From NCBI GenBank assembly GCA_016744015.1, contig JADGFD010000007.1, positions 116,665 to 180,664 on the forward strand: DNA of 64,000 nt, written 5' to 3'. The notes under the pieces are model-generated. The model did no database searches and was not told the DNA's origin. It worked only from the letters and a program-made list of their open reading frames with translations. Shown one piece after another: positions 19,200 to 26,984 of the stretch (its first letter is position 1; every line of letters starts with the position of its first letter). Made by a program: the position numbers and the translations under genes. This DNA is from Paracoccaceae bacterium. GTDB lineage: Bacteria > Pseudomonadota > Alphaproteobacteria > Rhodobacterales > Rhodobacteraceae.

Positions 19200-20061
19200 A
19201 GACTGGATTCCCTTCCACCCTGCCCCCAAAAAGCCCGTATTCACCCTGCCCAAAGGCACGGTTGATGCCCATTGCCATGTTTTTGGCCCCGCCATCGGCT
19301 TTCCTTTTGCGCCCACCCGCAAATACACCCCCTGTGATGCCAGCAAAACCCAGCTTTTTGCCCTACGAGGCCACTTAGGCATTTCCCGCAATGTGATTGT
19401 GCAAGCCACCTGCCATGGCACCGATAACCGCGCCCTGATGGATGCCTGCCGCACGGCGGGCGACCTTGCGCGCGGCATCGCGAGCGTGGGGCCAGAGGTG
19501 AGTGATGAAGATCTCGCCGAAATGCACGAAGCAGGCATTCGCGGCGTGCGCTTTAACTTCGTTAAACGGCTGGTAGATGACACCCCGCAGGCGGTTTTTA
19601 CCAAAATCGCCAAACGTATCGCTCAGCTTGGCTGGCACATTGTGGTTTATTTTGAAGCCGCTGACCTTGAGAGGCTAATGCCCTTTCTGGAAAGCCTGCC
19701 CACGGTGCTGGTCATTGACCATATGGGCCGCCCGGATGTGACTAAAGGCATTGATCACCCCGATTTTCAACGCTTCACTGGCCTGATGGCCCGCAACGAA
19801 AATATCTGGGCCAAAGTCACCTGCCCCGAGCGCCTAACCGTTTCCGGCCCGCCTTATGATGACGTGATCCCCTATGCGACGCATATCGTTGAGCGCTTCC
19901 CCGATCGGGTGCTCTGGGGCACAGACTGGCCGCACCCCAATATGAAATCTCACATGCCCGATGATGGAGACTTGGTTGATTTTATACCCAAGATCGCCCC
20001 CACCGCTGCCCTCCAGCAAAAGCTGCTGGTCGATAACCCGATGCGGCTTTACTGGGCCTAG
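19192..20061 (+). CDS. ligI: 2-pyrone-4,6-dicarboxylate hydrolase
   Basis: Amidohydrolase-superfamily lactonase of 289 residues that opens 2-pyrone-4,6-dicarboxylate to 4-oxalomesaconate; LigI enzymes work without a metal. Signature parts are VDAHCHVFGP (residues 25-34), GVRFNFVK, VIDHMGRP and WGTDWPHPN, the last with the catalytic Asp. ATG 19192 overlaps the galD stop by 8 bp; an in-frame ATG at 19165 is inside galD and gives an unneeded extension. Together with ligABC and galBCD it completes the route. The stop is only 6 bp from the convergent yqjG stop. Confidence 0.95.
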   Translation: MDKDWIPFHPAPKKPVFTLPKGTVDAHCHVFGPAIGFPFAPTRKYTPCDASKTQLFALRGHLGISRNVIVQATCHGTDNRALMDACRTAGDLARGIASVGPEVSDEDLAEMHEAGIRGVRFNFVKRLVDDTPQAVFTKIAKRIAQLGWHIVVYFEAADLERLMPFLESLPTVLVIDHMGRPDVTKGIDHPDFQRFTGLMARNENIWAKVTCPERLTVSGPPYDDVIPYATHIVERFPDRVLWGTDWPHPNMKSHMPDDGDLVDFIPKIAPTAALQQKLLVDNPMRLYWA

Positions 20062-20067
20062 CCGTGT

Positions 20068-21045
20068 TTACATAGCCGCGCGCCCATGGGGTGCAAAATT
20101 GTCAATTTCAGGCCCAAGCGGCACTACGCGGGTTGGGTTCACGCTTTCATGGCTGCCATAATAATGATCTTTGATATGCGCCATATTCACGGTTTTGGCC
20201 ACGCCGGGATGCTGGAATAGGTCACGCACGTAGCCCGAGAGTGCTGGGAAATCCTGAATGCGTTTCAGGTTACATTTAAAATGGCCAACATAGACCGGAT
20301 CAAACCGAATAAGCGTGGTAAACAAGCGCCAATCGGCCTCCGTTATCTTGCCTCCCGTCAGGTAGCGTTGCTTGGCTAAAATGCCTTCCAGCCAATCCAG
20401 GCTTTCAAAAAGCGGCACCACGGCTTCCTCATAAGCCGCCTGCGTGGTGGAGAATCCTGCTTTATAAACGCCGTTATTCACCGATGAATAAATCCGCTCG
20501 TTCAACGCATCAATCTCGGCCCGTTTGGCCTCGGGGTAAAAATCCCCCACTTTTGCGCCAACTCCGTCAAACGCTGTGTTAAACATCCTTATAATTTCCG
20601 AACTTTCATTGCTCACAATGGTGCCTTGGGCTTTGTCCCACAATATCGGCACCGTCACGCGGCCCGTATAGTCCGCATCGGCTGCCGTGTAGATCTGGTG
20701 GGCAAATTCCACGTTGTTTATCGGATCGGGCACCACACCTTTTCCCTCCGCAAAGGTCCAGCCATCAGCACCCATAAACGGATGCACTACCGAGACATCT
20801 ATCATATCTTCCAACCCCTTCAGGCAGCGAAAAATCATCGTGCGGTGCGCCCATGGGCAGGCGTTGGAGATATACAAATGATACCGCCCCGCCTCAGCCT
20901 TAAAGCCGGTTTTGCCGCTAAGGCCCGCACTGCCATCCGCTGTTATCCAGTTGCGAAACTGGCTAGGCTTGCGCTTAAAGTGGCCTTTGCTGGCTTTTGT
21001 GTCATACCACTGGTCAACCCATTTTCCGTCTACTAACAGTCCCAT
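20068..21045 (-). CDS. yqjG: glutathionyl-hydroquinone reductase
   Basis: Xi-class glutathione transferase of 325 residues (YqjG/ECM4/PcpF family) that removes glutathione from glutathionyl-hydroquinones. The catalytic Cys63 lies in NACPWAHR, and the C-terminal helical domain has the family pattern (TEADWRLFTTLIRFD). The gene is downstream of pirin and doxX and probably shares their transcript under the divergent LysR gene. This set suggests a response to quinones or related electrophiles, which fits well beside an aromatic degradation cluster, although the two sets are not in one operon. Confidence 0.94.
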   Translation of the reverse strand: MGLLVDGKWVDQWYDTKASKGHFKRKPSQFRNWITADGSAGLSGKTGFKAEAGRYHLYISNACPWAHRTMIFRCLKGLEDMIDVSVVHPFMGADGWTFAEGKGVVPDPINNVEFAHQIYTAADADYTGRVTVPILWDKAQGTIVSNESSEIIRMFNTAFDGVGAKVGDFYPEAKRAEIDALNERIYSSVNNGVYKAGFSTTQAAYEEAVVPLFESLDWLEGILAKQRYLTGGKITEADWRLFTTLIRFDPVYVGHFKCNLKRIQDFPALSGYVRDLFQHPGVAKTVNMAHIKDHYYGSHESVNPTRVVPLGPEIDNFAPHGRAAM

Positions 21046-21054
21046 AATACTCTC

Positions 21055-21855
21055 CTAAAACCGGTTCGAGCGATAGTCATCGAACGCCTGTAAAATCTCC
21101 GCGCGGGTGTTCATCACAAAAGGGCCGCCGCGCGCTACGGGCTCATTTAGCTTTTCGCCCGCGATCAGCAAAAACCGCCCCACGCCCGGCAAGGCAACCG
21201 CATCCCCTTCGCCAAGAATCCCGGCATGGCCCGCAGGCACGCCTGCGATATCGCCCTCAATCACATAGAAAAACCCGCTATGCGTGGTGGGAATACTCTG
21301 CGTGAACACGCCGTCTAACGTCACATCAAGATAGAGCGGATTGGTGGCTGTGCCTTGCACTGCCCCAAGCGTGCCCGCGCCGGAAGTGCCGGAAACCACC
21401 CGCACCGTGCCGCCCTCAAATGCCTCAACCGGAATTTCACTGGCGCTAAATTCCTGATACGCTGGCGGCAACATTTTGTCTTTGGCGGGCAAGTTTACCC
21501 ATAGCTGGAAACCGTGCAAAAGCCCCTCCGTCTGCTCCGGCATTTCGGAGTGCAATATCCCGCGCCCCGCCGTCATCCACTGCACGCCACCGGCTTCAAT
21601 CACGCCCTCATGGCCCGCGTTATCTTTGTGCCGCATTTTTCCGGCAATCATATAGGTAACGGTTTCAAACCCCCTATGAGGATGCTCTGGAAAGCCGCCG
21701 ATATAATCGCCGGGGTTATCCGAGGCAAAGCTATCGAGCATCAAAAACGGGTCCAGCATGTCTAGCTCTGGCACGCCGATGATACGGGTCAACTTCACCC
21801 CGTCGCCATCAGATGCCGCCACGCCTTTGATGGTTTTTACAATTTTACGGTCCAT
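21055..21855 (-). CDS. pirin family protein
   Basis: Bicupin of 266 residues. The N-terminal cupin holds the metal-binding pattern (FPEHPHRGFETVTYM and GRGILHSE), and the C-terminal cupin is degenerate, as usual for pirins. Some bacterial members have quercetinase activity or are redox-sensing partners; no specific reaction can be given here. It is located between doxX and yqjG with short gaps (3 and 9 bp), so it is part of a three-gene unit. Confidence 0.92.
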   Translation of the reverse strand: MDRKIVKTIKGVAASDGDGVKLTRIIGVPELDMLDPFLMLDSFASDNPGDYIGGFPEHPHRGFETVTYMIAGKMRHKDNAGHEGVIEAGGVQWMTAGRGILHSEMPEQTEGLLHGFQLWVNLPAKDKMLPPAYQEFSASEIPVEAFEGGTVRVVSGTSGAGTLGAVQGTATNPLYLDVTLDGVFTQSIPTTHSGFFYVIEGDIAGVPAGHAGILGEGDAVALPGVGRFLLIAGEKLNEPVARGGPFVMNTRAEILQAFDDYRSNRF

Positions 21856-21858
21856 GGT

Positions 21859-22248
21859 TCAGGCCCCTTTATGGCGGTTATCAAGCGCATAAGCCCCCGC
21901 GCCATTAGCCACCAAAAACAGGAAGCCACCGGCGATGGATATGTTCTTCAAAAGCATAATCATCTGGGTTTGATCGCCAAAGTCTGCGTGAAAAATAACC
22001 GCCGAGATGAGGCTAAAGCCGGCAAGCGCCAACGCCGCGAGCTTGGTTTGCCACCCTAGAATAACCGCCAGCCCACCCCCCGCTTCGGTGAGTATCACCA
22101 GCGGGAGCAGCGCCCCCGGCACGCCCATCATTTCCATATATCCCTGCGTGCCAGCATAATCGGCAATCTTCCCCAAGCCTGACATTACAAACATCAGAGC
22201 TATTAAAGCGCGGCCCGCAGGCATTGCCAGTTTTTCGATCTGTTGCAT
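21859..22248 (-). CDS. DoxX family membrane protein
   Basis: A 129-residue membrane protein with four predicted hydrophobic segments and the DoxX pattern (RALIALMFVMSGLGKI, then GGGLAVILGW). DoxX-type proteins are subunits or relatives of quinone-linked and thiol-linked redox systems. ATG 22248 was chosen because it directly precedes the hydrophobic core; the longer frame to 22305 would run into the divergent LysR promoter. First gene of the doxX-pirin-yqjG unit. Confidence 0.88.
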   Translation of the reverse strand: MQQIEKLAMPAGRALIALMFVMSGLGKIADYAGTQGYMEMMGVPGALLPLVILTEAGGGLAVILGWQTKLAALALAGFSLISAVIFHADFGDQTQMIMLLKNISIAGGFLFLVANGAGAYALDNRHKGA

Positions 22249-22338
22249 CTCGTTTATCCTTATTGCGTTGCGTTGGCCACAAGTTAAGTGTTGCCGTGCT
22301 CGCAATAAACAGCCATGCTAGAAACACATTGTGCTATA

Positions 22339-23262
22339 ATGGAGAACACATTGGGCCAGTTGAAAGATATGGAAACCTTTGTGCGTATTGCTGAAGCGGG
22401 CAGCATTAGCCGCGCCGCAGCGCAGCTTGGCGTGGTAAAATCGGCTGTGAGTCGCCGCCTGAATGATCTTGAAACCCGCCTTGGGGTGCAGCTTTTGGCG
22501 CGCACCACCCGCACGTCCAGCCTTACCGAGGCGGGCCAGCGTTATTATACCCGCGCGCAAATCTTGCTCACAGAAGTAGCGGAAATAAATGCCGAAGCCG
22601 CACAAACCAGCACCAGCCTTTCCGGCACGATCAAGCTTTCGGCGCCGCTAAGCTTTGGCCTGTCCCATCTCTCCCCGATCATCTCTGCATTTGCCACAGC
22701 CCACCCCAAACTAACGGTTCATATGGATTTTAATGACCGGCAGGTTGATTTGGTTGAGGAGGGGTACGACCTCGCGATCCGCATTGCCAACCTCAAAGAT
22801 TCCACACTAAAGGCGCGCAAACTGATCGACATTTCCCTTATTCTTTGCGCCAGCCCTGACTATGTGCAAAACCACGGCGCGCCCACTACGCCCGCCGATC
22901 TCAAGCACCATCAAGTTTTACACTATAACAATTCCGGGCCGGATTCCTGGCTGTTCACGGCCCCGAGTGGAGGTAAAACCGCCCTAACGCTGCCTGCAAA
23001 AATGCGCTCCAATAACGGGGATTTCCTGTGTCAGGCGGCGGTGGACGGCCACGGCATCATTCTCTCTCCAAGCTTTATTGCTTGGGATGCCCTACGCGAG
23101 AAAAAACTGCTCCCACTCATGTGCGATTATCGCCCAGCACCCATAACGGCCTACGCCGTCTACCCCGAAACCCGCCATCTGCCCGCGCGCACACGGCTCT
23201 TGATTGAGGCCATCTCTGAGCAGCTCAAAGCCCAGCCCCATTGGGATGCACCCATCCAGTAA
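22339..23262 (+). CDS. LysR-family transcriptional regulator
   Basis: A 307-residue LysR regulator. The N-terminal winged HTH is clear (FVRIAEAGSISRAAAQLGVV, SAVSRRLNDLE), followed by a substrate-binding domain of the subfamily with DLAIRIANL. ATG 22339 was selected; an in-frame ATG at 22315 is possible. It is divergent from doxX-pirin-yqjG and most likely regulates that unit in response to an electrophile or quinone-like effector. It could in principle also act on the lig/gal promoter 6 kb away, which lacks its own regulator; that is speculation. Confidence 0.92.
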   Translation: MENTLGQLKDMETFVRIAEAGSISRAAAQLGVVKSAVSRRLNDLETRLGVQLLARTTRTSSLTEAGQRYYTRAQILLTEVAEINAEAAQTSTSLSGTIKLSAPLSFGLSHLSPIISAFATAHPKLTVHMDFNDRQVDLVEEGYDLAIRIANLKDSTLKARKLIDISLILCASPDYVQNHGAPTTPADLKHHQVLHYNNSGPDSWLFTAPSGGKTALTLPAKMRSNNGDFLCQAAVDGHGIILSPSFIAWDALREKKLLPLMCDYRPAPITAYAVYPETRHLPARTRLLIEAISEQLKAQPHWDAPIQ

Positions 23263-23277
23263 TCTCAGGCTATGCCC

Positions 23278-23295
23278 GCCGAGCGTAGCGAGGCC
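23278..23295 (+). repeat. 18-bp repeat GCCGAGCGtAGCGAGGCC, copy 1
   Basis: GCCGAGCGTAGCGAGGCC lies 16 bp after the LysR stop. It differs from the other two copies (24956-24973 and 33861-33878) by one base. All three copies are within 16 bp of a stop codon. Confidence 0.7.
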
Positions 23296-23579
23296 ACGGC
23301 CAGCAGCAGAAGCCGTTCAGCTGTGCTGATTGTTGAACGTCGCGAATGTTTGACTCGATGCAGCGGGTTTTCTGATTCTTATCAATGGGTCGCATCACGC
23401 AATATTGGCCCAAACGTCAAGCATTTTCGACCCAGACCGACCTTCATTGTGGTTTGCGCCAAGTTCGGCAGAGCGGACAAAGTTGCCGTTCTAACCAGTT
23501 CGGTACAGGCATGCGCAAAATCTTTTTGCAGTCAAGACGTTGTCTTTTTTTGTATCTCTCAACACCTTTGCACCTGTTG
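23296..23579. other. intergenic, no gene recognised
   Basis: Open frames here are short, lack ribosome-binding sites and show no recognisable protein pattern on either strand. Together with the following 450 bp it forms a sparse stretch between the LysR and ArsR genes, possibly leftover sequence from past insertion or deletion. Confidence 0.5.
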
Positions 23580-23801
23580 TCAGATGGAATGACGCCAAAA
23601 CCGCTCCACACGGTCCTTAGCTTGGTCTAGTGTTCGAGTGTGGCGAGTGACCGCACTGTGCTCGTTCCTCACCTTTGCCAACCTGACCTGATCTTTTCGT
23701 TTCTCTCGTAATGACTGTAGATATCGGCGCGCCCATTGCCGCCAGCCCGACCCGGACACGGTCTGTCTCTCGATATGTTCTCTCGAATTCGTATCAGTCA
23801 T
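23580..23801 (-). CDS. hypothetical small basic protein
   Basis: A possible 73-residue protein starting with MTDTNSREHIERQT and very rich in Arg and Lys, with no membrane segment. ATG 23801 has AAGGA about 10 bp upstream, the main reason to list it; an in-frame ATG at 23822 is less well placed. I recognise no family. The surroundings are otherwise non-coding, so it may be spurious. Confidence 0.3.
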   Translation of the reverse strand: MTDTNSREHIERQTVSGSGWRQWARRYLQSLREKRKDQVRLAKVRNEHSAVTRHTRTLDQAKDRVERFWRHSI

Positions 23802-24035
23802 TGGTTTGGTGTCCTTTTGCATTGGTCATTAAAAGACAAAACCGATCAGCTCGTCTGGAATTGTGTTCCCAGCCGCCGGGTCGCCGCTGGCAGCAACCTA
23901 TGTCGATTTCGAATCAGTGTGTGTTATCTTGTTAAACCACAAAGAAACCTTTGCAAAGATATATTTGTAAATATTCTTCTGTGATGTTAGGTTCCACCCA
24001 CGAGAAATGAAAAATCCGCCCCACAGGAGATACAG

Positions 24036-24650
24036 TTGAAAAAACGTGAGATAGCCTGCGCCGTTCCCGATGCAACTGCGCTCAAGGCGCTGGCGCACCC
24101 AGACCGGCTTCGTATGCTCGGAATATTGCGCCTCGAAGGTCCAGCGACCGCGACAGGGCTCGCCCAACAACTCAGCCTAAATTCAGGTGCAACGAGTTAT
24201 CACCTACGTCAGTTGGCAGCTCACGGATTCGTCGAGCACGCAACTGACTTGGGCAACAAACGGGAGCGTTGGTGGCGGGCCAAGCATGAGACGACAAGCT
24301 TCGATCCAACAGACGCGAGCGGTGAACAACTGGAGGCCGGAATGGCGTGGTCACAGGGAATTCTTGCACAGCAGGCTCTGTTAATGCAGCGAGCGCTCGA
24401 ACAATTTCCACAATTATCAAGAGACTGGCGCGAGGCGTCGGATGCAAGCGACTACATATTCATGATGACAGCAGAACAGGCCATATCCCTAAAGGAGAAA
24501 GTTACGGCACTTCTGCGGGATGAGATGCGCAAATCGCCATCAAGTGATACTCCACGACCAGCCGGAACCAAGCCGTTTATGGTATTGCTTCACGCATTCC
24601 CATTTCTTGGGCATGGGAATGGAGTTAAAGGCGATGACAACGCGACTTAG
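24036..24650 (+). CDS. ArsR-type winged-helix regulator (TTG start)
   Basis: A 204-residue regulator with an N-terminal ArsR/HTH_20 domain (LKALAHPDRLRMLGILRLEG, ATGLAQQL, GATSYHLRQLAAHGFVE) and a helical C-terminal half of unknown role. The start is TTG 24036: AGGAG lies at 24025-24029, 6 bases upstream, and no ATG is available before the domain. Proteins of this layout often sit beside an MFS exporter gene; none is present here. Its surroundings are sparse on both sides, which suggests an acquired or left-over gene. Confidence 0.82.
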   Translation: MKKREIACAVPDATALKALAHPDRLRMLGILRLEGPATATGLAQQLSLNSGATSYHLRQLAAHGFVEHATDLGNKRERWWRAKHETTSFDPTDASGEQLEAGMAWSQGILAQQALLMQRALEQFPQLSRDWREASDASDYIFMMTAEQAISLKEKVTALLRDEMRKSPSSDTPRPAGTKPFMVLLHAFPFLGHGNGVKGDDNAT

Positions 24651-24827
24651 GGGACAGTTGAGGTTTTCGAAATACCGCTGATAAACGCCGTAAGATTAAT
24701 GATCGCTTTGGGCTCTTTCCTGCCGTTCTCTGCATTTTGGACCAACGGCAGCTTTCACCATTTTTCAAAATTGGGTCAGTTCTTGACGTAAGGGTCAAAG
24801 TCATCTGACGTTCAACACTGATAATGC

Positions 24828-24922
24828 GCCTTTGGTGAGTGAGAGTTTACCCCGCAGAGCCAAAGGCAAATCCGGCGCTTACGGTTTAGTCCAGCGGGGA
24901 ACCCTCCGTGCGGGTCTTTTTT
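24828..24922 (+). ncRNA. candidate structured RNA ending in a terminator
   Basis: GCCTTTGG (24828-24835) pairs with CCAAAGGC (24860-24867). CCCCGC (24850-24855) could alternatively pair with GCGGGG (24894-24899). The segment ends with ACCC (24901-24904), a 7-nt loop, GGGT (24912-24915) and a run of six Ts. On the plus strand this resembles a short structured transcript with an intrinsic terminator. It may instead be only the trailer of the ArsR gene, which ends 178 bp upstream. No known RNA family was recognised. Confidence 0.3.
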
Positions 24923-24955
24923 GCTGGCGCAAAAATCCCCACACGTTTGGGCCAT

Positions 24956-24973
24956 GGCCTCGCTTCGCTCGGC
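24956..24973 (-). repeat. 18-bp repeat GCCGAGCGAAGCGAGGCC, copy 2
   Basis: Identical to the copy at 33861-33878, read on the minus strand. It starts 4 bp after the U32 gene stop and, like copy 1, lies in the direction of transcription of the gene it follows. Confidence 0.7.
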
Positions 24974-24977
24974 GGCG

Positions 24978-26642
24978 CTAAGCAGATACTTCGGGGATAA
25001 CCAGCGGGCCCTTTAGGGCTTTGGCCTCGGCGCGGCTGAGTTGCTCGCCATTTTTACGGGTTAGCAAGGTTTCGCGGGCGCGGGCATAAGTATCATCTTC
25101 CCAGAAGATCAGGCAGCCATTGCAGCCCTTGCCACAACAGCCTTCCACCCCCACACGGTTGGTTTTGAACCGCCGCTCGGAGGTGTTTTCTGTCACCGAC
25201 TCCGCCAGCGCGTCGCGGCGCTTTTCGTAAGCCTTTTCATTGCGCTTACCGCCGGTTTCCAGCCCCTGCACCAGTTTGTCAAACTTCACGCGGTTCCATT
25301 GCTCGGTGGTCAACGCTTTTTCTTTGCGTAGCACTGAATAAACCGGGAATCGCGCTTTTAGATCGTCGAGGTCTTCGTGGTCAAACAAGGCAAACGGCAC
25401 CTTGATAGTGGCCTGCGCTCCGCCATGCACGGCATCCTTTATCTCGCCCGAAACCAGCTCAAATTCATACATGCGCAGCAGCACCGTTTCACGGCTAATC
25501 GGCGAAACAAAATCCAGCACTTCGCCGGCTTCGAGCTTGTTTTTTACCGCCACGAGGAAAGCGTCCTCGGTTACATCCGTTACCACGCCCGCATATTCCC
25601 ACTGCGCCAAGGCTTCGGTTTGCTCATAGTCATGAGAATAATTGCTCAGACGGCCATCGTGGAAGGCTAGTGTATAGCCGCGGTTGCCCACGCTTTCCAG
25701 CTCGCGCATATATTTATGGGGTGTCCAGCCTTCTGGATCTTCATAATAATCATCAATCGCCATGCGGTAAGCCCGTGCCACAATGGCAGCGTAATATTCC
25801 GATTTTCCGCGCCCTTCGACCTTCAGGCTATCCACGCCAATGCGCAGATAATCATCCAGCTTGGGCATTATGCAGAGGTCACGCGAGTTCAGGATATAGG
25901 AGCCGCGCCCGTCTTCCTCAATCGGCATCAGTTCCCCCGGGCGGCAGCCCTCCTCAAGCAAAAACTCAAACATATCGGCGTTATCTTCGTTAATATCCAG
26001 CTCCTGCACCGTGCCGTCTTTCATGCGCATCCGCACGTTATAGTTCCAGCGGCAGGAATTGGCACAATTGCCTTGGTTGGCCCCGCGCTCCGACATAAAA
26101 TTGCTAAGCAGGCAGCGGCCGGAATAGGTCATGCACATGGCGCCGTGCACAAAGGCTTCCAGCTTGATATCCGGGCATTTTTCACGAATCTCTGAAAGCT
26201 CCGAAAAAGAAACCTCGCGCGCCAGCACCACCAGCTCAGCCCCTTGGGCCTGCCAGAACTTAACCGAAAGCCAGCTGGAAACATTGGCTTGGGTTGAAAT
26301 ATGCAAGGGCAGATCGGGCGCACGATCTTTCACAAACTGGAGCACGCCGGGGTCAGCAATGATGAGCCCATCGGGGTTCACTTTGCGCACGGTGTCGATA
26401 TACTCTTCGAGCTTAGGCACATCTTTATTATGCGAAAACAGGTTCAGCGTCAGGTAGGCCCGCTTGCCATGGGCATGGCAAAATTCGACGCCCTCCACAA
26501 CTTCTTCAAGGCTAAACTGGCTTTTGGTGCGCAAGCTCAGATCAGGCGTGCCGAGGTAAACGGCATCGGCACCATAAAGCACGGCCATTTTAAGTTTGCG
26601 CAGGTTGCCCGCAGGCATAAGGAGTTCAGAACGGTGGGTCAT
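24978..26642 (-). CDS. U32 family protein, TrhP (YegQ)-like tRNA hydroxylation factor
   Basis: A 554-residue U32 protein. The N-terminal part follows TrhP/YegQ (ELLMPAGNLRKLKMAVLYGA, FVHGAMCMTYSGRCLLS, GNCANSCRWNYNV). The Cys residues in the latter two match the Fe-S or catalytic positions of the family. TrhP makes 5-hydroxyuridine at tRNA position 34 in E. coli. The protein is about 100 residues longer than E. coli YegQ and ends in a Cys-rich segment (GCCGKGCNGCLIFW) that could hold an additional metal centre. RlhA, another U32 protein, is an alternative assignment. Confidence 0.85.
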   Translation of the reverse strand: MTHRSELLMPAGNLRKLKMAVLYGADAVYLGTPDLSLRTKSQFSLEEVVEGVEFCHAHGKRAYLTLNLFSHNKDVPKLEEYIDTVRKVNPDGLIIADPGVLQFVKDRAPDLPLHISTQANVSSWLSVKFWQAQGAELVVLAREVSFSELSEIREKCPDIKLEAFVHGAMCMTYSGRCLLSNFMSERGANQGNCANSCRWNYNVRMRMKDGTVQELDINEDNADMFEFLLEEGCRPGELMPIEEDGRGSYILNSRDLCIMPKLDDYLRIGVDSLKVEGRGKSEYYAAIVARAYRMAIDDYYEDPEGWTPHKYMRELESVGNRGYTLAFHDGRLSNYSHDYEQTEALAQWEYAGVVTDVTEDAFLVAVKNKLEAGEVLDFVSPISRETVLLRMYEFELVSGEIKDAVHGGAQATIKVPFALFDHEDLDDLKARFPVYSVLRKEKALTTEQWNRVKFDKLVQGLETGGKRNEKAYEKRRDALAESVTENTSERRFKTNRVGVEGCCGKGCNGCLIFWEDDTYARARETLLTRKNGEQLSRAEAKALKGPLVIPEVSA

Positions 26643-26681
26643 GTTGCATCTCTAGCTTGGGTGAGCCACTGCCTTACCTGA

Positions 26682-26984
26682 TTAGTCAGGAATTTCCAAC
26701 CCCGCGAGCAAATGGCTGAATTGCGCGCCGTGCATGTCTCGGTCATACCGGCTGCCTTGCGGGGTGCTGCGGGGGAAGCTGAATTTGATGACGTTTAGAC
26801 GCTCAATTTCGAAGCGCTTTATCGTTTGGAACGGCACGGCAACAACCTCGGCGACGCCCTTGGTTTTGAGCTTTGCACAAAGGGCTTGAAACGTGGCTTC
26901 ATCATCACAAAATACATCAATGCTTACCCAAAAGGGCCCCGCATTTTTGGAGCGGATTTTATGCGCGAAATCACCCAGCCTCAT
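26682..26984 (-). CDS. DUF4387 domain protein
   Basis: A 100-residue protein with the DUF4387 pattern: LGDFAHKIRSKNAGPFWVS at the start, FSFPR in the middle and MHGAQ near the end. These domains occur as separate proteins, or fused, downstream of AtuA-type (DUF1446) proteins and are thought to form one enzyme with them. It overlaps the AtuA-like gene by four bases (ATGA), supporting a complex. It is the last gene of the tctCBA-atuA unit. The reaction is unknown. Confidence 0.87.
   Translation of the reverse strand: MRLGDFAHKIRSKNAGPFWVSIDVFCDDEATFQALCAKLKTKGVAEVVAVPFQTIKRFEIERLNVIKFSFPRSTPQGSRYDRDMHGAQFSHLLAGLEIPD

Larger units (their letters stand above)
24651..24977. other. intergenic region after ArsR gene
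   Basis: No protein-coding gene is supported in these 327 bp. It contains the structured segment at 24828-24922 and the second copy of the 18-bp repeat right at the 3' end of the U32 gene. Confidence 0.6.

Noticed and set aside
24828..24922. tRNA or tmRNA gene in the structured gap
   Set aside because: No cloverleaf, no T-loop sequence and no CCA-type end.
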